From the NCBI GenBank assembly GCA_944384395.1, contig CALWTD010000032.1, forward strand, positions 21,928 to 85,927: a DNA stretch of 64,000 bases, given 5' to 3'. Positions 28,150 through 36,599 of the stretch are shown in pieces. The DNA comes from an uncultured Clostridia bacterium. GTDB lineage: Bacteria > Bacillota > Clostridia > Christensenellales > UBA1242. The translations under genes and the position numbers were made by a program. The notes beneath the pieces are model-generated. The model did no database searches and had not been told where the DNA came from. It worked only from the letters and a program-made list of their open reading frames with translations. The number at the start of each line of letters is the position of its first letter. Within the stretch, counting starts at the first letter, position 1.

Positions 28150-28166
28150 ACTTTTAGTTTAATGCT

Positions 28167-28201
28167 AAAAAAAAGTGTTGTCAATCAAACAACACTTTTT
28201 T
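28167..28201 (-). terminator. Terminator after the first LRR surface-protein gene
   Basis: The hairpin AAGTGTTGT-CAATCA-ACAACACTT is flanked by A and T runs. It separates the surface gene from the GlmU-like gene and could work in either direction. Confidence 0.8.
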
Positions 28202-28217
28202 GCAATTTATACATTTT

Positions 28218-29780
28218 TTATTTATCTACAACAACGTAAGTACATCCACTTTCCAAAATATAGCAAGCCGTTTGTAAACTATCACCATCTTTGTAATATT
28301 TATCAACCAACAATTCATTTGTTGCTCTTGAATAAGAGTATGGTAGTCCGATTTTTAAATTGCCAATATTTTTTGGTGCAATTATTTTGTTTATATGTGT
28401 AAAGAATACATTATCTGCTGCGCATCTTGCTCCACCACCCGATTGAATACCAGAATTATGAATTAAATAAGCCAAATTATAAATTTTTTGTTCCAAATTT
28501 TGAGCATTTATAATTGCCGAAGCATAACTTCCTAATGTTTCTTCCAAATACGCATCATTAAATCCTATCATTCCAAGCAAAGATAAATCTTGAATATTTG
28601 AATTAAAAGTAAAAGATGATAAATCAAGTTCTTTTAAACTATCACAACCATAAAACATTCCTGCAAAATTTCCCACATTAACAGTGTTAATATGATTGTG
28701 TGCATATATATATTCTAAATTAACTAATCCACCAAACATTGCAGAAAAATCACGAGATTTTGATGTATCAAAACTTTTTAAATTTATATATCTCAAATTA
28801 TTTTGTTCCCAATACACTTCGTAGGAGTCTGCTTCTATAGAATTTGTACTATAATAAACATAATGTGAAAAAAATCCAAAACAATTCTCTGGTGCATATA
28901 TAAGTGATACGGGTGCATATACAAAGCAATCATACAAATTATTATTCTCTATTAAATATGCAACAACATCACCTTTTTTTGTACTATTCTCACCATAATA
29001 ATCTCCAACATCAATAGTCATACTAGCATTACTTATTTCAAAATCGGCTTTGTTGTTAGTAAATGTAAAACTTCTTAATCTATTACTTAATTCCGTTTGT
29101 TCACTTAAAAGTGCTCCTTCTCTGACATTAAATTCCCCATATGTATAAGGTTCCAAACAAGAAAACTCCAAAGAAAACGAAAAACTTTCATTATTGATAC
29201 TTTTTGTAAAGTCAGCAATCGAATAACCAAAAACTATGCTTTGACCATCTGTTTCATCTTTAAATATTCTTAAATACGAATCAGTTGCGCATAAAGCCAT
29301 TCCATCAATACTTTCAGTTTTTTGAGATATTTTTGTATAAACAACATTGTCAGCCAAATTTTTTATATTAACCACAACAAAATATGAATATGCATTGCTA
29401 TCAAAAGTCAAATCTAGCGAATTTGTTTTTGATGCATTAAAAATATTTCCTTCTTCTAATTCATCAATAAGAGAATTATAATCAAAAACATCGTTGTATT
29501 TTGAAACTTCAACAACATTATATTTTCCATCTTCTAATGTATCAGGTATTTGATTGACAAAATTATTTGAATAATTTAACAATTTTTCATTTGTTTGAGC
29601 AATAGCATTTGACGCATATACTTTTGTTGTTACATCAACAAACACATCGTTTACAACATAAACAACACTTCCCCCTAGTGTATATGAAACAGATGTTGCT
29701 GCGTACACACCAAAGCACAACACAAAAATTGAAAAACATATCGATAATAATGTGCAAAATAACTTAACTTTTCTTTTCAT
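28218..29780 (-). CDS. Secreted surface protein with DUF285-type leucine-rich repeats (module 1)
   Basis: The 520-residue protein has a signal peptide (about residues 7-27, ending FGVYA) and an N-terminal beta-rich domain of about 190 residues that is clearly related to that of the second module near 58-59 kb (shared CFGVYA, LGG/VGG, VDV/VDI, and YFVVVNIKN). The C-terminal half holds a DUF285-type leucine-rich repeat, seen in MFYGCDSLKELDLSSFTF and the preceding MFGGLVNLEYIY. No sortase motif or C-terminal anchor was seen. It is divergent from an XRE regulator, with a strong promoter whose spacer contains a palindrome, so regulation by that neighbour is likely. Binding to host or other cells is inferred from LRR proteins generally. 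Confidence 0.85.
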   Translation of the reverse strand: MKRKVKLFCTLLSICFSIFVLCFGVYAATSVSYTLGGSVVYVVNDVFVDVTTKVYASNAIAQTNEKLLNYSNNFVNQIPDTLEDGKYNVVEVSKYNDVFDYNSLIDELEEGNIFNASKTNSLDLTFDSNAYSYFVVVNIKNLADNVVYTKISQKTESIDGMALCATDSYLRIFKDETDGQSIVFGYSIADFTKSINNESFSFSLEFSCLEPYTYGEFNVREGALLSEQTELSNRLRSFTFTNNKADFEISNASMTIDVGDYYGENSTKKGDVVAYLIENNNLYDCFVYAPVSLIYAPENCFGFFSHYVYYSTNSIEADSYEVYWEQNNLRYINLKSFDTSKSRDFSAMFGGLVNLEYIYAHNHINTVNVGNFAGMFYGCDSLKELDLSSFTFNSNIQDLSLLGMIGFNDAYLEETLGSYASAIINAQNLEQKIYNLAYLIHNSGIQSGGGARCAADNVFFTHINKIIAPKNIGNLKIGLPYSYSRATNELLVDKYYKDGDSLQTACYILESGCTYVVVDK

Positions 29781-29799
29781 ATTATCTCCTTTTTTGTCA

Positions 29800-29839
29800 A
29801 TTATATCCTACATTTTGTAGAAATGTCAACAATTTGTAG
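29800..29839 (-). promoter_or_regulatory. Surface-gene promoter with operator in the spacer (module 1)
   Basis: On the minus strand a perfect TTGACA (29829-29824) and TATAAT (29805-29800) are 18 nt apart. The spacer holds the palindrome CTACATTTTGTAG (29808-29820). A second, imperfect copy, CAACAATTTGTAG (29827-29839), overlaps the -35 box. A repressor bound here would block RNA polymerase directly. Confidence 0.75.
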
Positions 29840-29863
29840 GAACATATTTAATAATAAATTGAG

Positions 29864-30076
29864 ATGAAAAATAATTATTTTGGAAAAACATTAAAATCTT
29901 TAAGGATAGAAAAAGGACTTTCCCAAAGAAAACTGGGAGAAGCCCTTAAAGTTGTCAATCAAACAATAAGTTTTTGGGAAAATGGAAGCCGAGAACCTGA
30001 TTTAGATACATTGTTAGAAATCGCACGCTATTTTGAAGTTCCTGTTTCCTATCTTATTGATGAAAATTCTATTTAG
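29864..30076 (+). CDS. XRE-family repressor of module 1
   Basis: The 70-residue protein is almost only a Cro/C1-type helix-turn-helix domain: LRIEKGLSQRKLGEALKV, then the recognition helix region NQTISFWENG and the closing helices DLDTLLEIARYFEVPVSYLI. It lacks any ligand-binding domain. It is divergently arranged with the LRR surface gene across an 83-bp gap that carries palindromic operators, the normal geometry for a local autoregulated repressor. Its last 8 nt overlap the 3' end of the convergent metallopeptidase gene. No strong ribosome site precedes the ATG. Confidence 0.9.
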   Translation: MKNNYFGKTLKSLRIEKGLSQRKLGEALKVVNQTISFWENGSREPDLDTLLEIARYFEVPVSYLIDENSI

Positions 30077-31547
30077 CAACAATTTGCACTTTGCCTTCTA
30101 GGTATGAATTAAATAAATTTTCTAAATTTCTACCTGTACCCCTTGAAAAGCATTTAATCACATCAGTCGGTGTTACAATTTCATATAAATTATTTGAGTA
30201 ATAATATTTTAGTGCACTATCAAATTTTTTTGCTCCAACAAGTTCGTATACTGTTGAAAACAAAAGTGTACCTTTTACATATGTATTATAAACATACTCT
30301 GGTTCAGTATTAAATTCGTCTAGTGCCCTGTTCATACTTGTATCAACCTGACCTTGAACATCGCTATAAACCTTCATAAATGTTGTGTATGAAAAAGTTG
30401 CCGACCTTATCATGTTTTCCATTGTTCTTTCATACTCTGGATAATTATCAAAGAAGTAAACTGTGCAAAATTCGGTTAATCCTTCATCAATCCAACCATA
30501 ATCAAACTGATTGTTTCCAACAACTCCATACCACCACTGATGACAAAGTTCATGCACAATAACAAGCCTATATGTTGAATAATCTTCAACATCATCACTA
30601 ATTAAAACTAAATTTGGATATTCCATTCCACCATGAACAAAATTTGTTTCAACAACGCTTATACTTTCATATGGATACTGCCCAATCTTTTCTTCAAAAA
30701 AATTTAGTGCGTTTTCTATTAAAAGCATAGTATCATCAGCATTGTCATCGCTTGTATAGAAATAACTAATATTTACTCTTTCATCATATTTTTTTGTTTT
30801 TGTTTCAAATTTATTTGACAAAACCAAGCCAAAATCTCTAACACAAAAAGCATTTATTTTTGTTGTTTTTGTTGTGTCATTTTCTATGTCTTCAATTTTG
30901 TTTCCACTTGATGCCAAAATGTAATTTTTAGGGTATGTTATTTGAACATCATAGTTGCTTACTTCACTATAAAAAGGGTCGCCGTTTGAGTTATATAAGT
31001 CACAAACAAAGTCGCCGCCTTCATATACGCACGCTATTGGATAAAAATTGCATAAGTTTACAGCATTTTCACCATAACCAAGTCTGTGATTGACATTTGC
31101 AAGCGTAACAATAAAGTCAATACAAATTGTAATTCTGTCGTTTGGAAATAATTCATTAGTAAGCGAAATTTCAAGTATGTTCTCATCTTCGCCACCAACA
31201 ACAAATTGTGCATCACTTTCACCGATTTTTACGCTTTCAATTTGAATATTACCATAACTTTTTCCGTTTGGATATGCTTTTTGAGTGTTTGCTAAACTCA
31301 CAACACTAGCCTTTGCACCTTCTCTAAACGCATTTGCATACAAGTGAAATTTTATTTCACTGAGTGTATTATCACTGGTATTTAAATAATCTACGCACTG
31401 CGTTGCATCTAATGTTTGAGTTGTTTCATCATAAACCAAATTTAAACTATATGATGTAAGATTTTTCTTGTATTCATAATTTGATGAACACCCAACAAAA
31501 ATAAAAATTGATAAACCAATTAAAATAAGTGACAAATATTTTTTCAT
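30069..31547 (-). CDS. M1-family zinc metallopeptidase lipoprotein
   Basis: The 492-residue lipoprotein has the lipobox FVGC (Cys20), placing it on the outer membrane face. The M1 aminopeptidase catalytic core is intact: HGGMEYP corresponds to the GxMEN substrate motif, and HELCHQWW followed 18 residues later by the Glu of DEGLTEF is the zinc-binding HExxHx18E. An N-terminal beta domain of about 200 residues precedes it, as in other M1 enzymes; the C-terminal helical domain is short. It probably trims peptides outside the cell. The gene stands alone on the minus strand and touches the 3' end of the XRE gene by 8 nt. Confidence 0.92.
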   Translation of the reverse strand: MKKYLSLILIGLSIFIFVGCSSNYEYKKNLTSYSLNLVYDETTQTLDATQCVDYLNTSDNTLSEIKFHLYANAFREGAKASVVSLANTQKAYPNGKSYGNIQIESVKIGESDAQFVVGGEDENILEISLTNELFPNDRITICIDFIVTLANVNHRLGYGENAVNLCNFYPIACVYEGGDFVCDLYNSNGDPFYSEVSNYDVQITYPKNYILASSGNKIEDIENDTTKTTKINAFCVRDFGLVLSNKFETKTKKYDERVNISYFYTSDDNADDTMLLIENALNFFEEKIGQYPYESISVVETNFVHGGMEYPNLVLISDDVEDYSTYRLVIVHELCHQWWYGVVGNNQFDYGWIDEGLTEFCTVYFFDNYPEYERTMENMIRSATFSYTTFMKVYSDVQGQVDTSMNRALDEFNTEPEYVYNTYVKGTLLFSTVYELVGAKKFDSALKYYYSNNLYEIVTPTDVIKCFSRGTGRNLENLFNSYLEGKVQIVAK

Positions 31548-31607
31548 AACTCTCCTGCATTATAATCTATGTGTAAGCAAACTAAATTATGTTTGGTTTA
31601 AAAATCA

Positions 31608-31636
31608 TTGTAAAATAATTTAGTATATGCTAAAAT
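31608..31636 (+). promoter_or_regulatory. Promoter of the dnaD-dnaI pair
   Basis: TTGTAA (31608-31613), a 17-nt spacer and TAAAAT (31631-31636) precede the DnaD-like gene by about 25 nt. Confidence 0.6.
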
Positions 31637-31661
31637 GTACTAAGTTTAAAATGAGGATTTT

Positions 31662-33116
31662 ATGAGTTTTTGCAGTTATTCATCACAAATAATAATAGAC
31701 AACAAAACACCAATAGACAATATGTTTATAACATCTTTCATGCCATACGCACCTAGTGATTGCGTTAAAGTTTATTTATATGGACTTTTTGCTTGCAATG
31801 ATGCAAATAGTGCACACAACACAATAGAAGAATTTGCAAAGGCACTTAATATGTCAACACAAGACATTGAAAGTTCATTTTTATATTGGCAAGAGCAAGG
31901 ACTTGTGCAAATTCTTGACACAATACCTTTTCAAGTTAAATATATGCCAATTAAAAATGCAATGATAAAACATCCAAAAATAAGTCAGCAAAAATATGCC
32001 TCTTTCAATGTTTCGGCACAAGAAATTTTGAGTGGAAGAATGATTACACCAAACGAATATTATGAATATTATGCCACACTTGAAAGTTTGCACATGGAAC
32101 AAAGTGCTCTACTTATGATAATGAAATATTGCACTGACCTTAAGGGCAACAATGTTGGCTATCCATATATTTTAACAGTTGCAAAAAATTGGGCAAAAGA
32201 TGGTGTATTGACTTCTATGGCAGTAAACGAAAAATTACTTGGCTATGAAAAACAAAATGAAGACTTATATCTTGTTTTAAAATCTATGGGAATAAAACGT
32301 AATGCAGATATAGACGAACGCGACTTATACGAAAAATGGCTTGCAATGGGATTTTTGAATAATGTAATAATTTATGTTGCAAAATTAAACAAAAAAGCAA
32401 AAAAATCAGTTAATTTTAAATATTTAGATGCTATATTTGAAAAATATTACACAATGCACTTGTTTTCTATATTAGAAATTGAAGCGTATGAAAATCATAA
32501 ATCTGCACTATTTAATTTAGCAAAAAATGTATGCAAAAATCTTGGTGTATACTATGAAGACATAGAACCTGTTGTTGAAAATTATATAATAAATTGGACA
32601 AACATGGGCTATGACGAAGAAACTTTGTTAAAAATAAGCAATTATTGTTTTAAAAGTTCCATTAGAACACTTGAATATATGGATAAACAAATTTTAAAAT
32701 TTTATAAACTTGGAATAATAAACATTCAAAGTTTAAATGAGTATTTTGATGAAGTTTTAAATTTTGAAGCACAAATTAAACAAATTCTTGAAAAACTTGG
32801 ACTGAGTAGAAATGTGAACAACATGGACAGAGAATTTTATAGAAATTGGAAAAATAATTGGAATATGCCAAACGAACTAATAGATTATGCGACTTCTCTT
32901 GCAAACGGCAAAACACAACCACTTGTTTTTGTGAATAAAATTTTAAGCACTTGGCACGAAAAAAACATCACAAATGTTGAAAGTGCAAAACTTTGCCAAG
33001 TTAAACAAGATAAAAAAGAAACAAATAAAAAGACTTCAACGAATTATGAAAATAGAACATATACAAACGAAGAAATAAATTCACTTTTTACAAATCTTGA
33101 AGAGATAGAAATTTAA
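31662..33116 (+). CDS. dnaD: DnaD-like replication initiation/primosome protein
   Basis: The 484-residue protein resembles Firmicutes DnaD/DnaB primosome proteins, which remodel the origin and help load the replicative helicase. The N-terminal 110 residues form a winged-helix-like part ('IEEFAKALNMSTQDIESSFLYWQEQGLV'). A DnaD C-terminal domain is marked by LKGNNVGYPYILTVAKNW, and a second related helical segment ends in 'ELIDYATSLANGKTQPLVFVNKIL'. An AGGATTTT ribosome site precedes the ATG. It is followed after 9 nt by the ATPase gene below, so the two form an operon and probably a functional loader pair, as in related clostridia. It is longer than typical DnaD (about 230 residues) and closer to DnaB in size. 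Confidence 0.87.
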   Translation: MSFCSYSSQIIIDNKTPIDNMFITSFMPYAPSDCVKVYLYGLFACNDANSAHNTIEEFAKALNMSTQDIESSFLYWQEQGLVQILDTIPFQVKYMPIKNAMIKHPKISQQKYASFNVSAQEILSGRMITPNEYYEYYATLESLHMEQSALLMIMKYCTDLKGNNVGYPYILTVAKNWAKDGVLTSMAVNEKLLGYEKQNEDLYLVLKSMGIKRNADIDERDLYEKWLAMGFLNNVIIYVAKLNKKAKKSVNFKYLDAIFEKYYTMHLFSILEIEAYENHKSALFNLAKNVCKNLGVYYEDIEPVVENYIINWTNMGYDEETLLKISNYCFKSSIRTLEYMDKQILKFYKLGIINIQSLNEYFDEVLNFEAQIKQILEKLGLSRNVNNMDREFYRNWKNNWNMPNELIDYATSLANGKTQPLVFVNKILSTWHEKNITNVESAKLCQVKQDKKETNKKTSTNYENRTYTNEEINSLFTNLEEIEI

Positions 33117-33125
33117 GGAGATAAA

Positions 33126-34049
33126 ATGATTAGTAAAAATGTTTTAAATAAAGCATTAGAAAAAATTAAACAAAGCAAAAAAAATGCCGATTTAATTGCT
33201 AATAACAACTTGCAATCTGCTCTTAAGAATAATGAATTTAACGAAATTTATAAACTAGAAAAACAAGCACAAATTGAAACGGCAAGATGTGAAGTTTATG
33301 GATTAAATAACAGTTTCAATCTTGACGAAATAGCAAAGCAAAAAAGTGAAATTTTAAAAAAGTTAAATATTGACGAAAGCACTCTACTACCAAAATATAG
33401 TTGCAAAAAATGTGATGATACAGGATATGTAAACGGCAAAATGTGTTCTTGTTTAAAAAAATTGATAAATGAAGAATTATATAAACAAAGTGGACTTAAT
33501 CACAAATTAAATAGTTTTAATAAAGACGATTGCAAAATTTTTGACGACACAAAAACAATGCAACAAATATACAAAACTATGCAAAAATGGTGCAACTCAC
33601 CTACTTCAAATTATTTAAACATTATTTTAACTGGCAAAACAGGTGTTGGAAAAACGCATCTTATGGAATGTATGGCAGACGATTTAATTAAAAATGAAAA
33701 TATAGTATTTTGGACAAGTGCTTTTAATTTGAATCAATTACTGTTAAAATATCACACAACTTTTGATGAAACAAAATTAGAATACATTTCAAATTTACTT
33801 GATGCTGATTATTTGTTTATTGATGACCTTGGCACTGAACCAATACTTAAAAATGTTACAATTGAAGGTTTATATAACATAATCGCCGAAAGAGTTGAAA
33901 ACAATAAAAAAACTATAATTTCAACAAACTTAAATCCAGAAGATATTCAAAACACATATGGCGAACGCATTTTTTCAAGACTTTTAAACAAAGCAAATTC
34001 ACTTTGCATAAACATTGAAAACAAAGATTTAAGACTAATAAAAAAATAA
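33126..34049 (+). CDS. dnaI: DnaI/DnaC-like helicase loader ATPase
   Basis: The 307-residue AAA+ ATPase loads the replicative helicase onto origin DNA. A helical N-terminal part is followed by a zinc-binding cluster, CKKC...CSC (Cys93, Cys96, Cys107, Cys109), as in Bacillus DnaI. Walker A is GKTGVGKT (170-177), Walker B is LFIDDLG (Asp233-Asp234), and the sensor region STNLNPEDIQ is followed by the arginine-finger stretch GERIFSRL. The AAGGAGAT ribosome site lies in the short gap after dnaD. A strong terminator follows, so the operon is just these two genes. Confidence 0.93.
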   Translation: MISKNVLNKALEKIKQSKKNADLIANNNLQSALKNNEFNEIYKLEKQAQIETARCEVYGLNNSFNLDEIAKQKSEILKKLNIDESTLLPKYSCKKCDDTGYVNGKMCSCLKKLINEELYKQSGLNHKLNSFNKDDCKIFDDTKTMQQIYKTMQKWCNSPTSNYLNIILTGKTGVGKTHLMECMADDLIKNENIVFWTSAFNLNQLLLKYHTTFDETKLEYISNLLDADYLFIDDLGTEPILKNVTIEGLYNIIAERVENNKKTIISTNLNPEDIQNTYGERIFSRLLNKANSLCINIENKDLRLIKK

Positions 34050-34067
34050 AAGTTATGTTAATATTGC

Positions 34068-34110
34068 AAAAAAGATAATGTATTAAATTGTGTTGCATTA
34101 TCTTTTTTTT
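34068..34110 (+). terminator. Terminator of the dnaD-dnaI operon
   Basis: The 13-bp arms AAAAAAGATAATG and CATTATCTTTTTT enclose a 15-nt loop and are followed by more T residues. Confidence 0.8.
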
Positions 34111-34131
34111 TACTATCAATTTTTAGATTTT

Positions 34132-34584
34132 TTATAATAGGTTAATTATATCAATATTTAAACCCATTTTTTTAGCTTTTAAAATCGTTGATTTCGTGCC
34201 ACCTGAATGTCCATTAAATAAAGCAATAACCTTTGAAGAATTTTTTAGCATATAATCGTTTCTTTCTAACATACAAGTTTTTGTATATTGTTTATCAATG
34301 TATCTTATAATGTCAGCTTTACTTAAAATTTTTCTATATCTATTCTTATATTCATTACTCCACAACTTATTTTGATTTTTACAAGGAATTGCACACACTA
34401 ACTTAATATGATTATATTTTTTTTTATAATCTAAAACAATTTCTGCACAAATCATATCAAAACCTAATGCCATGCCAGATATAAAATAAACATAGCCATC
34501 TATAATTGATTGCTCTATTTTATCTTTTAATATCTTTATCATTTTAACACAACGACAGTCTTTTTCATTAAATTTCCAAGGCAA
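34132..34584 (-). CDS. SLOG-family (YpsA/DUF1273-like) protein with broken N-terminus
   Basis: A Rossmann-like SLOG protein of at least 150 residues. Recognisable parts are LPWKFNEKDCRC, ISGMALGFDMICAEIV (the glycine loop region), CAIPCKNQNKLW and IALFNGHSGGTKSTI. SLOG proteins bind or act on nucleotide-derived ligands. The family's opening TGHRPxKLPW motif is present just upstream in the same frame (AGHRSQKLPW) but has no ATG, GTG or TTG before an in-frame stop at 34627-34629. The only possible start is a TTG inside the motif at 34584. A different frame upstream is open and ends across this point, so a frameshift or decay is likely. An XRE gene lies divergently upstream. Confidence 0.65.
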   Translation of the reverse strand: MPWKFNEKDCRCVKMIKILKDKIEQSIIDGYVYFISGMALGFDMICAEIVLDYKKKYNHIKLVCAIPCKNQNKLWSNEYKNRYRKILSKADIIRYIDKQYTKTCMLERNDYMLKNSSKVIALFNGHSGGTKSTILKAKKMGLNIDIINLL

Positions 34585-34760
34585 TTTTTGACTTCTGTGC
34601 CCTGCAGGGGCATAATGTAACTTGTTTTAAATCATCAAATATTTTTTCACATTCATTTTTAACATATTCAATTTTATTTTTTTTGTTTAAATACACTTTA
34701 ATATCCCTTTCAAATATTTTACATTTATTATAACATATTTTTTTATAATAAATAAAATAT

Positions 34761-34828
34761 TTGAGTGTTTTTACGACATAATATTATAAACAATGAGTGT
34801 TATTATATACATATATTAAAACACTCAA
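34761..34828 (+). promoter_or_regulatory. Operator-like inverted repeats before the XRE gene
   Basis: TTGAGTGTTTT (34761-34771) and its perfect reverse complement AAAACACTCAA (34818-34828) flank a further GAGTGTT (34795-34801). The first overlaps a likely -35 (TTGAGT, with a TTATAA-type -10 about 17 nt on), and the last abuts the ribosome site. This suggests autoregulation by the encoded XRE protein. Confidence 0.6.
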
Positions 34829-34837
34829 GGAGAAAAT

Positions 34838-35080
34838 ATGACATTAGCTTATGCCGTTTCAAAAAGGATTAGAAAAATTTTAGCCGAGAAGAAAATGACT
34901 CAATATAGATTAGAACAAAATGCAGGCATTTCTCATAGTACTATGAATTGTTTTTTAAATGCAAGATATAAGGCTTGTAATTTAACAACTGTAGTTTTAA
35001 TTATTCGTGCTTTAGGCATGACGATAGCAGAATTTTTTGACGATCCAATTTTTGAAAGTGATGATTTAATGGTTGAATGA
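34838..35080 (+). CDS. XRE-family transcriptional regulator
   Basis: The 80-residue protein is a single Cro/C1-type helix-turn-helix domain: RIRKILAEKKMTQYRLEQNAGISHSTMNCFLNAR, followed by the family's last helices TTVVLIIRALGMTIAEFFDD. It has a strong AAGGAGAAAAT ribosome site. Inverted repeats based on GAGTGTT surround its promoter. Its divergent neighbour is the broken SLOG gene, so the target may have been lost or may be the regulator itself. It is distinct from the two regulators paired with LRR surface genes but shares their compact, ligand-free design. Confidence 0.9.
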   Translation: MTLAYAVSKRIRKILAEKKMTQYRLEQNAGISHSTMNCFLNARYKACNLTTVVLIIRALGMTIAEFFDDPIFESDDLMVE

Positions 35081-35380
35081 ACCAATATAATAATATAAAG
35101 AGATAATTTATATTTCACTTGTACAATACATTTTTAAGTTAAAGTAGCAATAAAAATGAGATATTTCTTTATCTCACCTATAAATATTATTCTAGTTTAA
35201 ATTACTTAACAGAACCGATTTGTTTGATTATAAAAATTCATACAAAACTAATTAAAATATTTTATTTTGTTTTAAGGTTTAATTTTTTTTGCATAAACAA
35301 AGTATTATTACGTTTTTATGTAGAGCGATAAAAGTTTTTAACCTATAAAAAAACAAACAAGTTAATGCTTTATAACAAAA

Positions 35381-35508
35381 AAACTTACAAAAAACAAGCA
35401 AGACAAGGCTCGGAAAATGAGCACACGCAGGAGTGTATTTTGTACATGACTGTGTGTGCTCGTTTCACAGTAAACGAAGTACTATGAAGTTTTATATAAA
35501 TTTTAAGG
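35381..35508 (+). repeat. Structured repeat element, copy A
   Basis: This and the next entry are near-identical units offset by 172 nt. A 12-bp stem, GAGCACACGCAG (35419-35430) with CTGTGTGTGCTC (35450-35461), contains one G.U position and encloses GAGTGTA-TTTTG-TACATGA. It is preceded by ACAAGGCTC and followed by GTTT-N6-AAAC. The same core with different but still complementary stems occurs three times near 62.5-63.3 kb. Around it, 35081-35380 holds no recognisable gene. Confidence 0.75.
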
Positions 35509-35549
35509 TTTTAACTAATAAAAAAACAAACAAGTTAATGCTTTATAAC

Positions 35550-35678
35550 AAAAAACTTACAAAAAACAAGCAAGACAAGGCTCGGAAAATGAGCACACGC
35601 AGGAGTGTACTTTGTACATGACTGTGTGTGCTCGTTTTACAGTAAACGAAGTATTGCGCCGTTTTTTGTAAGTTTTTT
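35550..35678 (+). repeat. Structured repeat element, copy B
   Basis: Core stem GAGCACACGCAG (35591-35602) pairs with CTGTGTGTGCTC (35622-35633). This copy also has a clear closing inverted repeat: AAAAACTTACAAAAAAC at 35551-35567 and GTTTTTTGTAAGTTTTT at 35661-35677. The right arm touches the stop of the HD-domain gene. The whole unit could fold as a closed multi-branch structure. Confidence 0.75.
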
Positions 35679-36267
35679 ATTTGGTTATTCTTTCATCTAG
35701 ATAAGTCGCCTCCACATCTGCTATGTGAAATAAGAGTGCGAGTGGATATTTATAGTAGATATCTGTTAAACTAACACCTGCTTTTGCACGCATATCATAT
35801 TCGCCCATATGCCAATTTATGCACATTGCTTCTTCACGTGTTAGTCGAATAAAGCCATTTACAATATACACTGATTTTTCACCATGACCATATGGCAATT
35901 TGTCATTTACTGCATAGTACGGTTTTTGTATCCATACGCCATTTTCTTTAACATTTCTAAATTCTGTTGTGTATGTATCGACTTTACAAATGTCATGAAA
36001 CAGTGCTATTATTGTTGCACTTTCAAGAGAGCAATAATCTTGCCAATTTTTTCCATATTCACTTTCGAGTATTTTTAAAAACCTATTATAAACATTTAAT
36101 GTATGCAAACAAAGTCCACCTTCAACATTGGAATGGTATTTTGTTGATGCTGGCGAAACAAAAAAATCTGTTTTGTTTAGCCATTCAACAAGATTTTCAA
36201 TTCCTTCTCTTTTTATATTATTTTTAATAAGATCCAAATATTTTATTTTATTTTCATTTGTTTCCAT
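35677..36267 (-). CDS. HD-domain phosphohydrolase-like protein
   Basis: The 196-residue protein has the HD-superfamily metal residues in order: His in STKYHSNVEGGLCLHTLNV, the His-Asp pair in ALFHDICKVDTY, His in YGHGEKSVYIV and His in NWHMGEYD. HD proteins usually hydrolyse phosphate esters of nucleotides. The likely start is the ATG at 36267 (METNENKIKYL), preceded by GGTGATTTT; a longer frame upstream to 36417 has no ribosome site and an unlikely composition. It lies alone on the minus strand next to structured repeat copy B. The substrate is unknown. Confidence 0.85.
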   Translation of the reverse strand: METNENKIKYLDLIKNNIKREGIENLVEWLNKTDFFVSPASTKYHSNVEGGLCLHTLNVYNRFLKILESEYGKNWQDYCSLESATIIALFHDICKVDTYTTEFRNVKENGVWIQKPYYAVNDKLPYGHGEKSVYIVNGFIRLTREEAMCINWHMGEYDMRAKAGVSLTDIYYKYPLALLFHIADVEATYLDERITK

Positions 36268-36337
36268 AAAATCACCATTTTTATTATAATTATAACAATA
36301 ATTCACTTTGCTTGCAACTTTAATCATAAATATATAT

Positions 36338-36502
36338 GTGAAAGATTTATCTCCCGAAGAACTTACATCAATTGCAACACTATTTAGTGTTGAACTTTCT
36401 AAAAACTGCACAACCAAAGAACTTCAAACATACAGGTCCTTTTTTCTTGCTGTGTCTAATAATCTTTTAACTATAATATCTGAAAGATTAAACACAAAAT
36501 AA
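36338..36502 (+). CDS. Small hypothetical protein
   Basis: A short reading frame of about 54 codons with an acidic then hydrophobic helical composition, beginning VKDLSPEELTSIATLF and ending ISERLNTK. The regular helical pattern and charge look like a real small protein of the kind common in clostridia (DUF6774-like), but this was not confirmed. The start is uncertain: GTG at 36338 is the most sensible, TTG at 36308 is possible, and no Shine-Dalgarno sequence is visible. It stands divergent to the HD-domain gene. Confidence 0.45.
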   Translation: MKDLSPEELTSIATLFSVELSKNCTTKELQTYRSFFLAVSNNLLTIISERLNTK

Positions 36503-36599
36503 AATTCAGACTTTTGAACATTTTATGAGTCTAATCTCACTTATTTTTCAACCGTCTAATAATTTTATTATATAATACAAACATTCAATTTTTGATGTC

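Noticed and set aside
35433-35621. 62-codon frame across the repeats at 35.4-35.6 kb
   Set aside because: It runs through both stems of the structured element, so its openness reflects the repeat, not a protein.
35381-35678. Integron attC sites
   Set aside because: The elements lack the typical RYYYAAC/GTTRRRY core-site pair and no integrase or cassette genes are present.
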